Below, piece by piece: positions 1-9,243 of a stretch of 64,000 nt of DNA (position 1 is its first letter; each line of letters starts with the position of its first letter). The stretch spans positions 1 to 64,000 of the forward strand of contig NZ_SNXW01000007.1 in the NCBI RefSeq assembly GCF_004362855.1, read 5' to 3'. Position numbers and translations under genes: made by a program. The notes beneath the pieces were generated by a model. It did not search any database. It was not told the DNA's origin and saw only the letters and a program-made list of their open reading frames with translations. This DNA comes from Aquabacterium commune (GTDB lineage: Bacteria; Pseudomonadota; Gammaproteobacteria; Burkholderiales; Burkholderiaceae_C).

Positions 1-35
1 CTCCGAATCTGCCCTTTGAATGCAAAAATTTGTCG

Positions 36-1508
36 TCATCTGAAATAACAGCAGGCGGTCGCCGCGTCAGCGGTGGTTGTGCAGACCATCCCTAGTTGAG
101 CCAGGGTGTTCAGGTAATGGCGGATCTGGTGTGTAGTCGCGGAGATTGGCGAACCGTCCTGTTCACGAAAGCTATACTTTTCGAAGATTGACTGGCTCCG
201 ATGAGAGTCACCGGACAAACGATTATTGATGTCGTTCGTACATGGTCGCATGAACATACATCGGTAGACAGCTCTGGATTTGTGCAGCTCGTTTCGACGC
301 ACCAAAAACAGCAACTGGGAGAACTGCAACCTATGCTCCGAATCTGCAATCGGAAAGCCCGCAGGCAGCATGTTCAGAACAGCTCGCTGGACCGCATCGA
401 AGCGAACTAGACGGGATGCTCCCTGCCTCTTTGTGTGGACCCCATTTGCTTTGCACCACAGATCAATCACGCTTCGGGCTACGGGGTCGATGAAAAGCAC
501 CGCCCCCAACTCAGCCATCGTCAGCCATTCCTGCGCTCTTAGGTGCTCTAGATCGTCAGGCAAGAAGATCTTTTCTGGATTTTCTTCGTACCACGCGGCA
601 AGCTCTCTGGCAGGTGCGCTGATCTTATTCGTCTTGACGAATGCTTGCCGAACAACGTCTGCCATAGACTTTACCGTCCACTTGACCTGCGGTTTCGCTC
701 CCTTTGAGGGAAACCACCGGAGGCCGTAAATCGGGTCACCAGTAGTGGGCTCTTGATGGGTCACTTGTGAGTCAGCCGCCAGCCTCAAGACTTCGTTAAC
801 TCGCTCTGGAGCGGCACACAAAATCGCCATCACAGACGTCACGATGACGTCCGATGGATCAGTCGCCACATTGAATATCGAGGCGAGCGCAGAAAGCGCA
901 GCCGGGCTAGGCATGCGCGCCAGCCGACGCGCATCAAACTCGGGCCCAACCTTTTCCAAGCAACCAAAGCGCTTAACAGGCGATCGCCAGCTCATCGGCG
1001 AAGCCAGTAGACATGAATCGACCATCAGTTGATTGATGACCTCAAGCTGTCCGGCATATTGGTAAGCACTCGTCGCAGCCACACGCTCCTTGATCAGCTC
1101 CACCGCTCGATTGAAGTGAACGGGCAACAATCGAGTCGGATCTGCCGCGCCGCCATCCTCCGTGAGCGCACGATGAAGTGCCCTCAGGCCGATCAGTCGC
1201 GTCTGCAAGCTTTTGGACTGTCTTAGCCCTTGTAGGTATCGAATGGCTGACTTGGCAAAGGACTTGAATGGCTCTTGCATTGACACTGACTGGCGACGCC
1301 CAAGAGGCGACAGCTCGGTGAACAAGAGTGTCACTGGCCCTCGTTGCCCCTTCAATTCAACATACCCAGAGACATCCCAACGGTCCTCATCAAAATTTAG
1401 TCCCTCACCGAAGACAGAAAGCTCCGAGCGACATACTTTGACAAAATGGCTCAGGTTCTGCTGAGCAGACCAACCGTGAGCTGGTGAAAAGTAGATGACG
1501 TCAGCCAT
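36..1508 (-). pseudogene. Third tyrosine recombinase of a trio, C-terminally truncated
   Basis: The encoded protein is about 490 residues and belongs to the phage-integrase (tyrosine recombinase) superfamily. The first catalytic Arg appears in APERVNEVL, a Lys follows in WFPSKGAKPQ, and the HxxR box is read in THQIRHYLNTLAQ. Directly after that box the reading changes to a Thr/Ala/Cys-rich tail of about 20 residues and stops. The HxxW region and the nucleophilic Tyr expected downstream are absent, and the other forward frames there also close with stops, so this is a truncation rather than a simple frameshift. I chose the ATG at 1508, which overlaps the stop of the preceding recombinase gene by 8 nt. 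It is probably catalytically dead by itself. Truncation by an earlier rearrangement at the element edge is inference. Confidence 0.7.
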
Positions 1509-3021
1509 TGCTGCGCGCCCCCCGCGCCGCTGCGCAAATCTGTATGACCTCGGCCACTGCCAGTATCGTGCGGTCATTGATAGAAGCCATGCGCGCCCCA
1601 TTACGGCTCAACTGCTGATCTCTGCGCGCGATCAAATCGTCAAGCACCGCTTGATGTGGGCCGTCTAGCCATGGCTTGAAGCTCCGGCACGTGTAGCAAC
1701 TCAGCGGGGCCAGAAAGCTACACGAGCCTGTACCTGAGCATCGCCCCATCGGCTTGGCGCTCTGATCAACTCGCAGATCGACGATGACGCTGGATGGATC
1801 GGTCTTCTCTGGATCAAAGCGCTCAGGCTTCTCTCCCTGAAACGCACGAGCCAAGGGAGCAAGGCTGTGCGCCATTGCTGCATCGATCCGGCTAACGATG
1901 GTCGGCACCGCTTCAACGTAATACCTCGCGCTGGCCACATTCGTGTGATCGAGAATCTCCCCCACGACAAGTTCGCCATGCCCCTCTTCAGCGGCGCGTG
2001 TGCCGATTGTTCTTCTCAATCTTGCGGGTGTCACGTGCAAAGAGCGCCCAGTTCGTTCTGATTTGGCTTTGATCTTTCGATTCGCAGACTTGATGAGATC
2101 ACTCATTTGATTCGCGGTCATGTGCCCGGAGAACGGCCCATCCTCCGAGTCAACCCAGCGAGCTGGGAACATGGGGGCTTGATACGCATCGCCAAGCCGT
2201 CCGTCAAACCTTGCACGTACCCGCTGCAAATAGTCATGCAGTGGGGCTCCCAGCTGTTGAATCAGCGGTCGAACCTTCAAGCTGCTTCGGGGGTGGATCG
2301 CATCTCGCTGCTTTGCTCGAGGAACCTTGAGGAGGTATTCATGGCTTCCGTCAGGCCGAGCTTCAACGACAAGATCGCAGACCTTCAGTGCGGCGGTCTG
2401 GCACGGCCGCTGACCGATGGCCCGCGTGAGCCAGATCGCAAAGAATGCCGCCTCACTCAGGTCACCACGCGCGAACGCCGCGTTCAGCCCATCTTGGTAC
2501 GCCTGGTCCTCGAGGTGTGTGAGAGGCCCTTGCTTTGGACACATCGTCAACACAGGCACGCCCACGTCAGGCTTCTTCATGCGCAGGCTCTTCAAGAATC
2601 CAATGGCGTCGTCGCTGACCCCAAGCAGACCCAACCCATGCCACTTCTTCAACAACACGGCCAGCATCAAAAGGCGGTTGCCTTGTTGCCTGGTCAGCAT
2701 CGATCGGTAGCTGATCAAATCAAACTGAGTGATTTCATTGATCGGGCGATCACCGGATCGGCCTGTCATGACAAGGAAGTGCTTGAAGCTCGAGTATGCG
2801 TTGCGCGCAGTCGCAACAGCCCTGTTTTGAAGCAACCAAGCCAACGTTGCTTTGAGCCCCTGCATCGTCTCAGGTGTCACCGCATCTCTCAGCACCAGGA
2901 AGTCAAAGTGCCCCGGCGTGACAGCATCCTGGAAGGACCAGATCTCGTCTTCCATGCAGAACTGAACGCCGCTCTTGGTGAAGGCGACAGGTAGCAACGT
3001 GCGGAGTGAATTTGCGCTCAT
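1501..3021 (-). CDS. Second tyrosine recombinase/integrase of a trio
   Basis: This is a 506-residue tyrosine recombinase, longer than the usual 300-400 for phage integrases. The first catalytic Arg is read in RAIGQRPCQTAALKV. The C-terminal box is TPARLRRTIGTRAAEEG followed by ILDHTNVASARYYVEA, which supplies the second Arg, a His and the Tyr nucleophile. After the catalytic domain lies a Cys-rich stretch (GRCSGTGSC and SCYTCRSFKPW) that looks like a metal-binding module. The start ATG overlaps the stop of the upstream recombinase as ATGA, and its own stop overlaps the next start, so the three genes are translationally coupled. Trios of this layout are known as recombinase-in-trio elements, though these proteins may be a distant or different class. 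Confidence 0.8.
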   Translation of the reverse strand: MSANSLRTLLPVAFTKSGVQFCMEDEIWSFQDAVTPGHFDFLVLRDAVTPETMQGLKATLAWLLQNRAVATARNAYSSFKHFLVMTGRSGDRPINEITQFDLISYRSMLTRQQGNRLLMLAVLLKKWHGLGLLGVSDDAIGFLKSLRMKKPDVGVPVLTMCPKQGPLTHLEDQAYQDGLNAAFARGDLSEAAFFAIWLTRAIGQRPCQTAALKVCDLVVEARPDGSHEYLLKVPRAKQRDAIHPRSSLKVRPLIQQLGAPLHDYLQRVRARFDGRLGDAYQAPMFPARWVDSEDGPFSGHMTANQMSDLIKSANRKIKAKSERTGRSLHVTPARLRRTIGTRAAEEGHGELVVGEILDHTNVASARYYVEAVPTIVSRIDAAMAHSLAPLARAFQGEKPERFDPEKTDPSSVIVDLRVDQSAKPMGRCSGTGSCSFLAPLSCYTCRSFKPWLDGPHQAVLDDLIARRDQQLSRNGARMASINDRTILAVAEVIQICAAARGARSNG

Positions 3022-4208
3022 GGCTTGCCTCCGCTAACGCCCAACTGGCCTTGCATGCTCTTCATTGCTTGGCTTGCACGCTCTCGAACGTACCGCCTCG
3101 TGTAGGTTGCGGCGGTCTCGGACGTGGGCGACCATCCCATCAACACCGAGCGCATTTTTTGCTCGGCCTCTGGCGACATACCTGCTCGCTCCATTTGCTT
3201 GCTAAACCGATCGTTCCAGGTGTGCCTCAGGATGTGCGCGGTCACGTCCTCCGGAAGATTGAGACCAGCCTCCCTCATCGAGGCAAACAGTTTGTTCGCC
3301 CCCGCAATAGACAGCGGCTTACCTGTCCCGCCTGCGACAAAAAGGAAGTCATGGCGACGAGATAGTCCCTGATTCGCGCGACTCCACATGACGTAGTCAT
3401 GCGTCATCTCGGCAAGCTCCTCGCTGATATCAAGCACACGCTCATAGGTCTTGGCATTCGGTTGCTGTGCGCGAGGGTCATCCTTGGCGTCGGCTCTGCG
3501 GGCGATGAGGACCTCAAGTTTTTGAAAGTCGATGTCGCAGAGACGGACTCCTAGCAGTTCGCCTCGCCGGATTCCAAGCTCCATTAGCCAACGCAGCATC
3601 AGTTGGTTACGTGCCTGCGCATGCTCGTTCTGCCAAACCTGTTGAGCACCATCCACCACCGACTCCAAGATGGCCAAGGATTGATCGCTCAGGCCTTGCC
3701 TCTGATCCCTGGGGCTGCGAATCGTGAGGCATGGCGAACGCGCCTTCAACGCACTGCAGGCCTTCTCAACCCGATCGCGCAAGGCCAAGTAGGCCTTTTC
3801 GTTCGAGTCCAACTGCATCAAGAAGCCAAAGGCCTGCCAACGGAGGTATTGGTGGATGTAGTGAAGCCGATTTGCGGCAGATGCTCGACTGAGCTGCCTT
3901 GCCGAATCCTGCCCGAACGCACGAATCGGCTGATTCGCACAGCGTGCGATCAGATCAACCTCATGGATCTGCAGGTGCTTGCCACCACGCATCCGAGCGT
4001 TCAGATCGATCTGCTGTTGATCCAATGTCATCTGCAGGACCATGATCGCTTCGAGCGCGTGGCGAATCGTTGCGCTTGATCGCCCTTGCGCGCGAAGCTC
4101 TGTGAGGACGTAGAGCGCCGGCTCCATCATGGGCTGCCCATCGGATGTGCAGAGCACAGGCAACCGTTCACCGCTGCTCATCACGAGCAGACGAACTTGA
4201 TACTTCAT
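3018..4208 (-). CDS. First tyrosine recombinase/integrase of a trio
   Basis: This 396-residue site-specific recombinase has an N-terminal SAM-like core-binding domain (roughly residues 30-160) and a C-terminal catalytic domain. The first Arg lies in MELGIRRGELLGVRL, the HxxR box is HILRHTWNDRF, and the probable nucleophile is in TAATYTRRYVRER. I placed the start at 4208 (MKYQVRLL) because a GGAAAG element lies just upstream; the reading frame extends further 5' without conserved sequence. It is the promoter-proximal gene of a three-gene overlapping operon. All three encode integrases, which suggests that a heteromeric complex moves or maintains this element. Confidence 0.8.
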   Translation of the reverse strand: MKYQVRLLVMSSGERLPVLCTSDGQPMMEPALYVLTELRAQGRSSATIRHALEAIMVLQMTLDQQQIDLNARMRGGKHLQIHEVDLIARCANQPIRAFGQDSARQLSRASAANRLHYIHQYLRWQAFGFLMQLDSNEKAYLALRDRVEKACSALKARSPCLTIRSPRDQRQGLSDQSLAILESVVDGAQQVWQNEHAQARNQLMLRWLMELGIRRGELLGVRLCDIDFQKLEVLIARRADAKDDPRAQQPNAKTYERVLDISEELAEMTHDYVMWSRANQGLSRRHDFLFVAGGTGKPLSIAGANKLFASMREAGLNLPEDVTAHILRHTWNDRFSKQMERAGMSPEAEQKMRSVLMGWSPTSETAATYTRRYVRERASQAMKSMQGQLGVSGGKP

Positions 4209-4333
4209 TGTCTTTCCTACCGCGCTAGATCGCGCGCAAACAGATGGACGAGCTGCCCCATCGCGGTTGCCAGATAGTTGACACCGCGAGGCCAAGTCGG
4301 AGACTTGCTGAATGGGGAGTGGCTGTGCCCCGG

Positions 4334-4433
4334 TTGACGGGGCGCTCGATCAGAAAGACAATGCTGGTGCGAATAGTCTCTGTCTTTGACCGAGCGGATG
4401 CGGCGGGCCCCGAACGGCCCGCCGTTTTCTTTT
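4334..4433 (+). ncRNA. Candidate short transcript: promoter-like pair followed by a strong intrinsic terminator
   Basis: On the plus strand a TTGACG hexamer (4334-4339) and GACAAT (4357-4362) are 17 nt apart. They are followed at 4401-4424 by a perfect 9-bp GC stem with a 6-nt loop and then TTTTCTTTT. The terminator is very convincing. No plus-strand gene ends here, because the flanking genes are on the minus strand. The transcript would be only about 65 nt. Alternatively the terminator is a relic of a gene displaced when the recombinase module inserted. Confidence 0.35.
4401..4433 (+). terminator. Strong Rho-independent terminator
   Basis: CGGCGGGCC (4401-4409) pairs perfectly with GGCCCGCCG (4416-4424), and a T-rich run (4425-4433) follows on the plus strand. 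The orientation does not suit either minus-strand neighbour. Confidence 0.8.
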
Positions 4434-4436
4434 ATG

Positions 4437-4862
4437 TCATGTCCGAGCCTCCCGATTCAGAGGGTTGGGGGTCAGGCTCTTAACCATGCGCGCGCTCTGC
4501 CCTACCTGGCGGCAGTAGTCGATGAGTCCAATTTGCTGATCGCCCTGCAGGCCATACAAGGCTGACAAGATCGCTGAGATGGCAGACAGCTCGGTTTCGC
4601 TGAGCCCTTGGCGACGCAAAGCTCCAATGGCTCGGTCATGACGGGCCGCCCAGTTCAGCTCTTCCGCTTCAAGGGGCGAGAGATCGAGGAAGGCTGCCAG
4701 CTTGCTCAGTGCCTTAGGGTCAAGCGGCCCTCTTGCGCCTCGCTCCGCAGAACACAGCAGGGTGGGGTCAACGTTCAGTTTTTCAGCGACGGTCTTTTGC
4801 ATCAGGCCGCGCCTGCTTCTCGCCTGCCTCAAGGCAGTGGGAAATTGCAACAGATCGGCCAT
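4437..4862 (-). CDS. XRE-family helix-turn-helix regulator
   Basis: This is a 141-residue protein. Residues 8-62 form an HTH_3/XRE domain (ALRQARSRRGLMQKTVAEKL then LLCSAERGARGP, with the recognition helix around VDPTLLCSAE). The C-terminal half (residues 70-130) is helical and unassigned. It sits 228 bp upstream of the recombinase trio on the same strand and is divergent from the 285-residue unknown gene. It is therefore the natural candidate to regulate both, as repressors of integrative elements do. An inverted repeat, TCAAC-TTTT-GTTGA at 4895-4908, lies in the divergent spacer. The regulatory targets are inferred. Confidence 0.75.
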   Translation of the reverse strand: MADLLQFPTALRQARSRRGLMQKTVAEKLNVDPTLLCSAERGARGPLDPKALSKLAAFLDLSPLEAEELNWAARHDRAIGALRRQGLSETELSAISAILSALYGLQGDQQIGLIDYCRQVGQSARMVKSLTPNPLNREART

Positions 4863-4894
4863 GACCTTGACGACTCACACTTGGGTTTCTGGGG

Positions 4895-4908
4895 TCAACT
4901 TTTGTTGA
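4895..4908. promoter_or_regulatory. Inverted repeat in divergent promoter, candidate XRE operator
   Basis: The 5-4-5 perfect inverted repeat TCAAC TTTT GTTGA lies 33 bp upstream of the XRE gene start and 105 bp before the 285-residue gene. On the minus strand the right arm contains a TTGACC hexamer, so binding here could occlude a -35 element. It is short and could be coincidental. Confidence 0.35.
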
Positions 4909-5012
4909 TTGCCCATCCTAGTAACCGGCCGAGCAAACGTCCACATCAAGCAAAGCGGATATCTGGCCACACTGATCACACCCGATGTAGATAGCCTGGA
5001 ATCAACACCCAT

Positions 5013-5870
5013 ATGCGCCTAGCATCCGCCGATGAATCAACCGCCACGCAGGACTTTCGCGTGACGCAGGTGGCTTACTTTCGCCAACTGCGGATGTGTG
5101 TCCTTTTGGATGAATTGCTGTTCCTGTCGGGAGAGCGGACGCTTAAGGGATTGCTCATCGATTTGAGTGAGCACGCGCGTATCGACAGCCAAATAGGGGT
5201 GTGGCGCGCTCGCCTGCGAGGCGAGTACCTGCCCCGACCAGCGCAAATCAACCAGCTGAAACGGAGATATCCGGGGCTGCGCTTCGATCTACGTCATCCC
5301 GCCTGGGACTTGCTCGCGCACCCTCAAATGAGTTCTCGGAACCGACGAAAGATGATGGACAAGTTGCCGGACCCATGGCATCAGAGCCGCGCTCTGCTGC
5401 ACGAGCTACCGACAACGACGCTCAGCATTCATCCGTCTTTGCCAGACATGCTGCAGCTTTACAGGCTGGACTTTTTGGAGGCGCTGCTTTTGTTCTGGTG
5501 CGAACGGGAGCGCGCAAACGCAGACGGGCTCAAGGACCGCAGCACCGCATTGGATCAGATCCTGTGGCTGCTACCTGTCCTGTACCCTCTCGACCCACTT
5601 TGGGCTCGGGCAGAGCATTACCAAGACCGGCACAGGCTGATGCTCGCCGCGATCGATTGCGCGCTCAACCTCACCGACGAGGGGAGCCCCGACAACCACT
5701 GGGATTGGTGCAGGAGAGAGGCCATGATCTTTGATCAACAGTGGCGTCTTCAGGAACACATGAAACGGTATCCGCAGGGCCTACGAACAGCCAAGGATCG
5801 GATGCAGTACCTGGCCAGAGTTTGGTACTGGCGCCCCCACAAGCAGCCGGTCAACCAACCGCCCAACTAG
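5013..5870 (+). CDS. Unknown 285-residue protein, possible recombinase-module partner
   Basis: I do not recognise this 285-residue soluble protein. It is rich in Arg, Leu and Trp and has no signal peptide or membrane segment. Residues 65-100 read WRARLRGEYLPRP then RRYPGLRF and HPAWDLL. This pattern resembles short DNA-binding-like segments of hypothetical proteins on integrative elements, but that is only an impression. The C-terminal third is predicted helical, with a basic Trp-rich end (YLARVWYWRPHK). It is divergent from the XRE gene across a 150-bp spacer and ends 1 bp before the hsdR stop on the opposite strand, so the two transcripts converge. A role with the integrases is inferred from position only. 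Confidence 0.55.
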   Translation: MRLASADESTATQDFRVTQVAYFRQLRMCVLLDELLFLSGERTLKGLLIDLSEHARIDSQIGVWRARLRGEYLPRPAQINQLKRRYPGLRFDLRHPAWDLLAHPQMSSRNRRKMMDKLPDPWHQSRALLHELPTTTLSIHPSLPDMLQLYRLDFLEALLLFWCERERANADGLKDRSTALDQILWLLPVLYPLDPLWARAEHYQDRHRLMLAAIDCALNLTDEGSPDNHWDWCRREAMIFDQQWRLQEHMKRYPQGLRTAKDRMQYLARVWYWRPHKQPVNQPPN

Positions 5871-8800
5871 TCACTGCACCCACTCATCCCCAATCGTCTC
5901 GGCCTGCTCCAGAACCAGTTCAACGGCCGCATCGGCCATGTCAGGCGGGTACTTGTACTTGCGCAGAATCCGTTTGACCATCAACCGCAATTTGGCGCGC
6001 ACGCTTTCGCGCTGCGCCCAGTCCACGCTGATGTTCTGGCGCAGGCTTTCTGTCAGCTCATGCGCGATCTTCTTCAGCGTCTCATCGCTCAGCTCACGCA
6101 CCGCTGATTCGTTGATGATCAGGGCGTCGTAAAACTTCACCTCGTCATCGCTAAGGCCCAGGCTCTCGCCGCGTGAGGCCGCCTCCCTGAACTTCTTGGC
6201 CATCTCCACCAGCTCTTCCATCACCTGGGCGGTTTCGATGGATCGGTTCTGGTAGCGCTTGATGACGTTGCCCAGCAGCTCAGAGAACTTGCGCTCTTGC
6301 ACGACGTTGGCGGCAAAGCGGCTCTTGATCTCGCCTTCCAGCAGGCGCTCCAGCAGTTCCACCGCCAGGTTGCGCTCGGGCAGGTTCTTCACCTGCGCCA
6401 GGAACTCGTCATCCAGTAGGCCGATGTTGGGTTTGTCCAAGCCCACGGCATCGAAGATGTCGACCACGCTGTCAGACACCACGGCCGCGCTGATGATCTG
6501 GCGAATGGCCAGTTCGCGCTGCTCGTCGGTCTTCTTCTGCTGGGTGATGTCCTTCTTGGTCAGGATCACCTTCACGGCCTGCATGAAGGCCACCTCTTCC
6601 CGCACAGCCTTGGCTTCGTCCAGCGTGCAGCACAGCGTGAAGGCCTTGCTCATGGCCAGGGCCGTGTCGGCAAAGCGCTTCTTGCCGTCGCGCTGGCCTT
6701 CGCTCTTCAAGCCCAGCACGTGGTTGGCTGCACCGGCCAGCACCTTGTGCCCGCCGGTGAGGAAGCCACTGTAGTCAAAGCCATGCAGCATGGCGCGCAG
6801 CACGTCGAGCTTTTCTTCAAGCACAGCGTAGGCCTCATGGGCGTCCACCGTGGGCTTGCCACGGCCCTTGCTGGCGGTGTACTCCCTCATCGCAGCCTTC
6901 AGCTCGTTACCGATACCGATGTAATCGACCACCAGGCCGCCCTGCTTGTCCTTGAACACGCGGTTCACGCGGGCAATGGCCTGCATGAGGTTGTGGCCCT
7001 TCATGGGTTTGTCCACGTACAGGGTGTGCACGCAGGGCGCATCAAAGCCGGTCAGCCACATGTCACGCACGATCACGAGGCGCAACGGGTCGGTCGGGTC
7101 TTTGAAGCGCTTCTCCAGTCGCTTCTTGACCTGGCCGCTGTAGATGTGCGGGCGCAGCAGCGCCTTGTCGCTGGCCGAACCCGTCATGACGATCTTGATG
7201 GCCCCCTTCTCGGGATCTGCATCATGCCAATCGGGGCGCAGCTTGATGATCTCGTCGTACAGGTGCACGCAGATGTCGCGGCTCATGGCCACGACCATGG
7301 CCTTGCCGTTCTGGGCCTTGTTGCGCTCTTCGAAGTGCTTAACCAGATCAGCCGCTACGGCTGCAACGCGAGGCTCGGCGCCCACCACCTTTTCCAGGGC
7401 GGCCCAGCGGCTCTTGAGCTTGGCCTGGGTGCTTTCCTCTTCGTCTTCGGCCAGCTCGTCCACCTCTTCGTCGAGGTGGGGCAGCTCGTCTTCTTTCAGG
7501 CTGAGCTTGGCCAGGCGGCTCTCGTAGTAGATGGCCACGGTGGCGCCATCTTCCTTGGCCTGCTGCATGTCGTAGACATGGATGTAGTCGCCGAACACGG
7601 CGCGCGTGTCGCGGTCTTCGCTGGAGACGGGTGTGCCGGTGAAAGCCACGAAGGTGGCGTTGGGCAAGGCGTCACGCAGGTGCTGGGCGTAGCCGGCCTG
7701 GTACTTGTGTGCCACCTCATACGGGGGCGGCACAAAGTTGGCGGGCAGCGCCGAGCTGGCTGCATCACCCGTCGTCACTGCAGACGCTGCCGCATCAGGC
7801 TGGCCGGCCTTGCGCTTGACCATCTTGAGTTTTGCCTCGAAGCCATACTGCGTGCGATGCGCTTCGTCGGCAATCACCACGATGTTGCTGCGGTCAGAGA
7901 GCACCGGGAAGGTGTCTTCGTCCTCGCCTGGCATGAACTTCTGGATGGTGGCGAACACGATGCCGCCGGAAGGCCGGTTGGCCAGCTTGGCACGCAGGTC
8001 TTGCCTTGTTTCCACCTGCACGGGCTGCTCTCGCAACAGGTCTTGCGCCAGGCTGAACACACCGAAGAGCTGGCCGTCCAGGTCATTGCGGTCGGTGATG
8101 ACCACGATGGTGGGATTCTGCATGGCCGGCTCTTGCATCACCCGCGCCGCAAAGCAGGTCATGGTGATGCTCTTGCCGCTGCCCTGGGTGTGCCAGACCA
8201 CGCCGCCCTTGTGCGTGCCACCTGGGCGGGATGCGCCCACCACATGCTCGATGGCCGCGCGCACCGCGTGGAACTGGTGATAGCCAGCGATCTTCTTGAT
8301 CAGGCCGCCGTCGTCCTCGAACAGCACGAAGTAGAGCAGGTAGTCCAGCAGGTAGGCCGGTGCCAGCGCGCCACGCACCAGGGTTTCCAGCTCGTTGAAC
8401 TGGCCCAGGGGGTCGAGCGTCACACCGTCTATGGTGCGCCAAGCCATGAAGCGCTCGGCGTTGCTTGACAGCGAGCCCATCAGGGCCTCGGAGCCGTCTG
8501 ACACCACCAGCACCTCGTTGTACTGGAACACGTCGGGGATCTGGGCCTTGTAGGTCTGGATCTGGTCGTAGGCCTTCCAGATGTTGGCGTTCTCATCAGC
8601 CGGGTTCTTCAGCTCCAGCACCACCACGGGCAGGCCGTTGAGGAACAGGATGATGTCGGGGCGGCGGGTGTGGTGCGGCCCCTTGAGCGAGAACTGGTTG
8701 ATGGCCAGCCATTCGTTCGCTGCGGCATTGCCCCAGTCCACCAGGCGCACGAAGTCACCACGGGTTTCGCCGTCCTTCTGGTACTGCACCGGCACGCCAC

Positions 8801-9080
8801 CCACCAGCAGGCGGTGGAAGTGCCGGTTGGCTGACAGCAGCACCGGGGTGCCGAGGTCTTGGATCTGCTTGAAGGCGTCTTCGCGGGCAGCCAGCGGAAT
8901 GTGCGGGTTCAGGCGGGCGATGGCGTCGCGCAGGCGTTGGGGCAGCAGCACCTGGCGAAAGTTGTCTCGCTCAGGGGCGGGGCCATCAGGGGCAATTTCG
9001 TAGCCACTCAGGTGGGTGTAGCCGACCTCGATGAGCCAACTCAGTGCTTCCTGTTCGAGTTGATCCTCTGTCATGGACAT
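5871..9080 (-). CDS. hsdR: Type I restriction endonuclease R subunit
   Basis: This is the motor and nuclease subunit of a type I restriction-modification enzyme, which translocates and cleaves DNA when bound to HsdM/HsdS. The N-terminal PD-(D/E)XK nuclease is read at [20 protein letters not shown]. The SF2 helicase motifs follow in order: Walker [17 protein letters not shown]-type [13 protein letters not shown], motif III FTGTPV and motif [10 protein letters not shown]. At about 1,069 residues the length is normal for the family. I chose the ATG at 9080 because a GGGAG element precedes it; 9095 and 9074 are alternatives. It is separated from hsdM/hsdS by about 4.5 kb of other defence genes, which is unusual because the three genes are normally adjacent. 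Confidence 0.93.
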   Translation of the reverse strand: MSMTEDQLEQEALSWLIEVGYTHLSGYEIAPDGPAPERDNFRQVLLPQRLRDAIARLNPHIPLAAREDAFKQIQDLGTPVLLSANRHFHRLLVGGVPVQYQKDGETRGDFVRLVDWGNAAANEWLAINQFSLKGPHHTRRPDIILFLNGLPVVVLELKNPADENANIWKAYDQIQTYKAQIPDVFQYNEVLVVSDGSEALMGSLSSNAERFMAWRTIDGVTLDPLGQFNELETLVRGALAPAYLLDYLLYFVLFEDDGGLIKKIAGYHQFHAVRAAIEHVVGASRPGGTHKGGVVWHTQGSGKSITMTCFAARVMQEPAMQNPTIVVITDRNDLDGQLFGVFSLAQDLLREQPVQVETRQDLRAKLANRPSGGIVFATIQKFMPGEDEDTFPVLSDRSNIVVIADEAHRTQYGFEAKLKMVKRKAGQPDAAASAVTTGDAASSALPANFVPPPYEVAHKYQAGYAQHLRDALPNATFVAFTGTPVSSEDRDTRAVFGDYIHVYDMQQAKEDGATVAIYYESRLAKLSLKEDELPHLDEEVDELAEDEEESTQAKLKSRWAALEKVVGAEPRVAAVAADLVKHFEERNKAQNGKAMVVAMSRDICVHLYDEIIKLRPDWHDADPEKGAIKIVMTGSASDKALLRPHIYSGQVKKRLEKRFKDPTDPLRLVIVRDMWLTGFDAPCVHTLYVDKPMKGHNLMQAIARVNRVFKDKQGGLVVDYIGIGNELKAAMREYTASKGRGKPTVDAHEAYAVLEEKLDVLRAMLHGFDYSGFLTGGHKVLAGAANHVLGLKSEGQRDGKKRFADTALAMSKAFTLCCTLDEAKAVREEVAFMQAVKVILTKKDITQQKKTDEQRELAIRQIISAAVVSDSVVDIFDAVGLDKPNIGLLDDEFLAQVKNLPERNLAVELLERLLEGEIKSRFAANVVQERKFSELLGNVIKRYQNRSIETAQVMEELVEMAKKFREAASRGESLGLSDDEVKFYDALIINESAVRELSDETLKKIAHELTESLRQNISVDWAQRESVRAKLRLMVKRILRKYKYPPDMADAAVELVLEQAETIGDEWVQ

Positions 9081-9243
9081 CCCGCCTACTCCCATTTTTT
9101 GATGCTCGACTTTCGGTATTTGACCAAAGTTTTAACTCGCTGCATTTTCCGTGACAGCATCTGGTTCGAGGGCGAGAATGTCGGCGTCAGTTCAGCGAGG
9201 ATCCGGCATCACGATCTTCGCCCCAGGCCAGAGGACGGCGCAC

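Noticed and set aside
4300-4400. Possible tRNA remnant as attachment site
   Set aside because: No cloverleaf or CCA end could be drawn.
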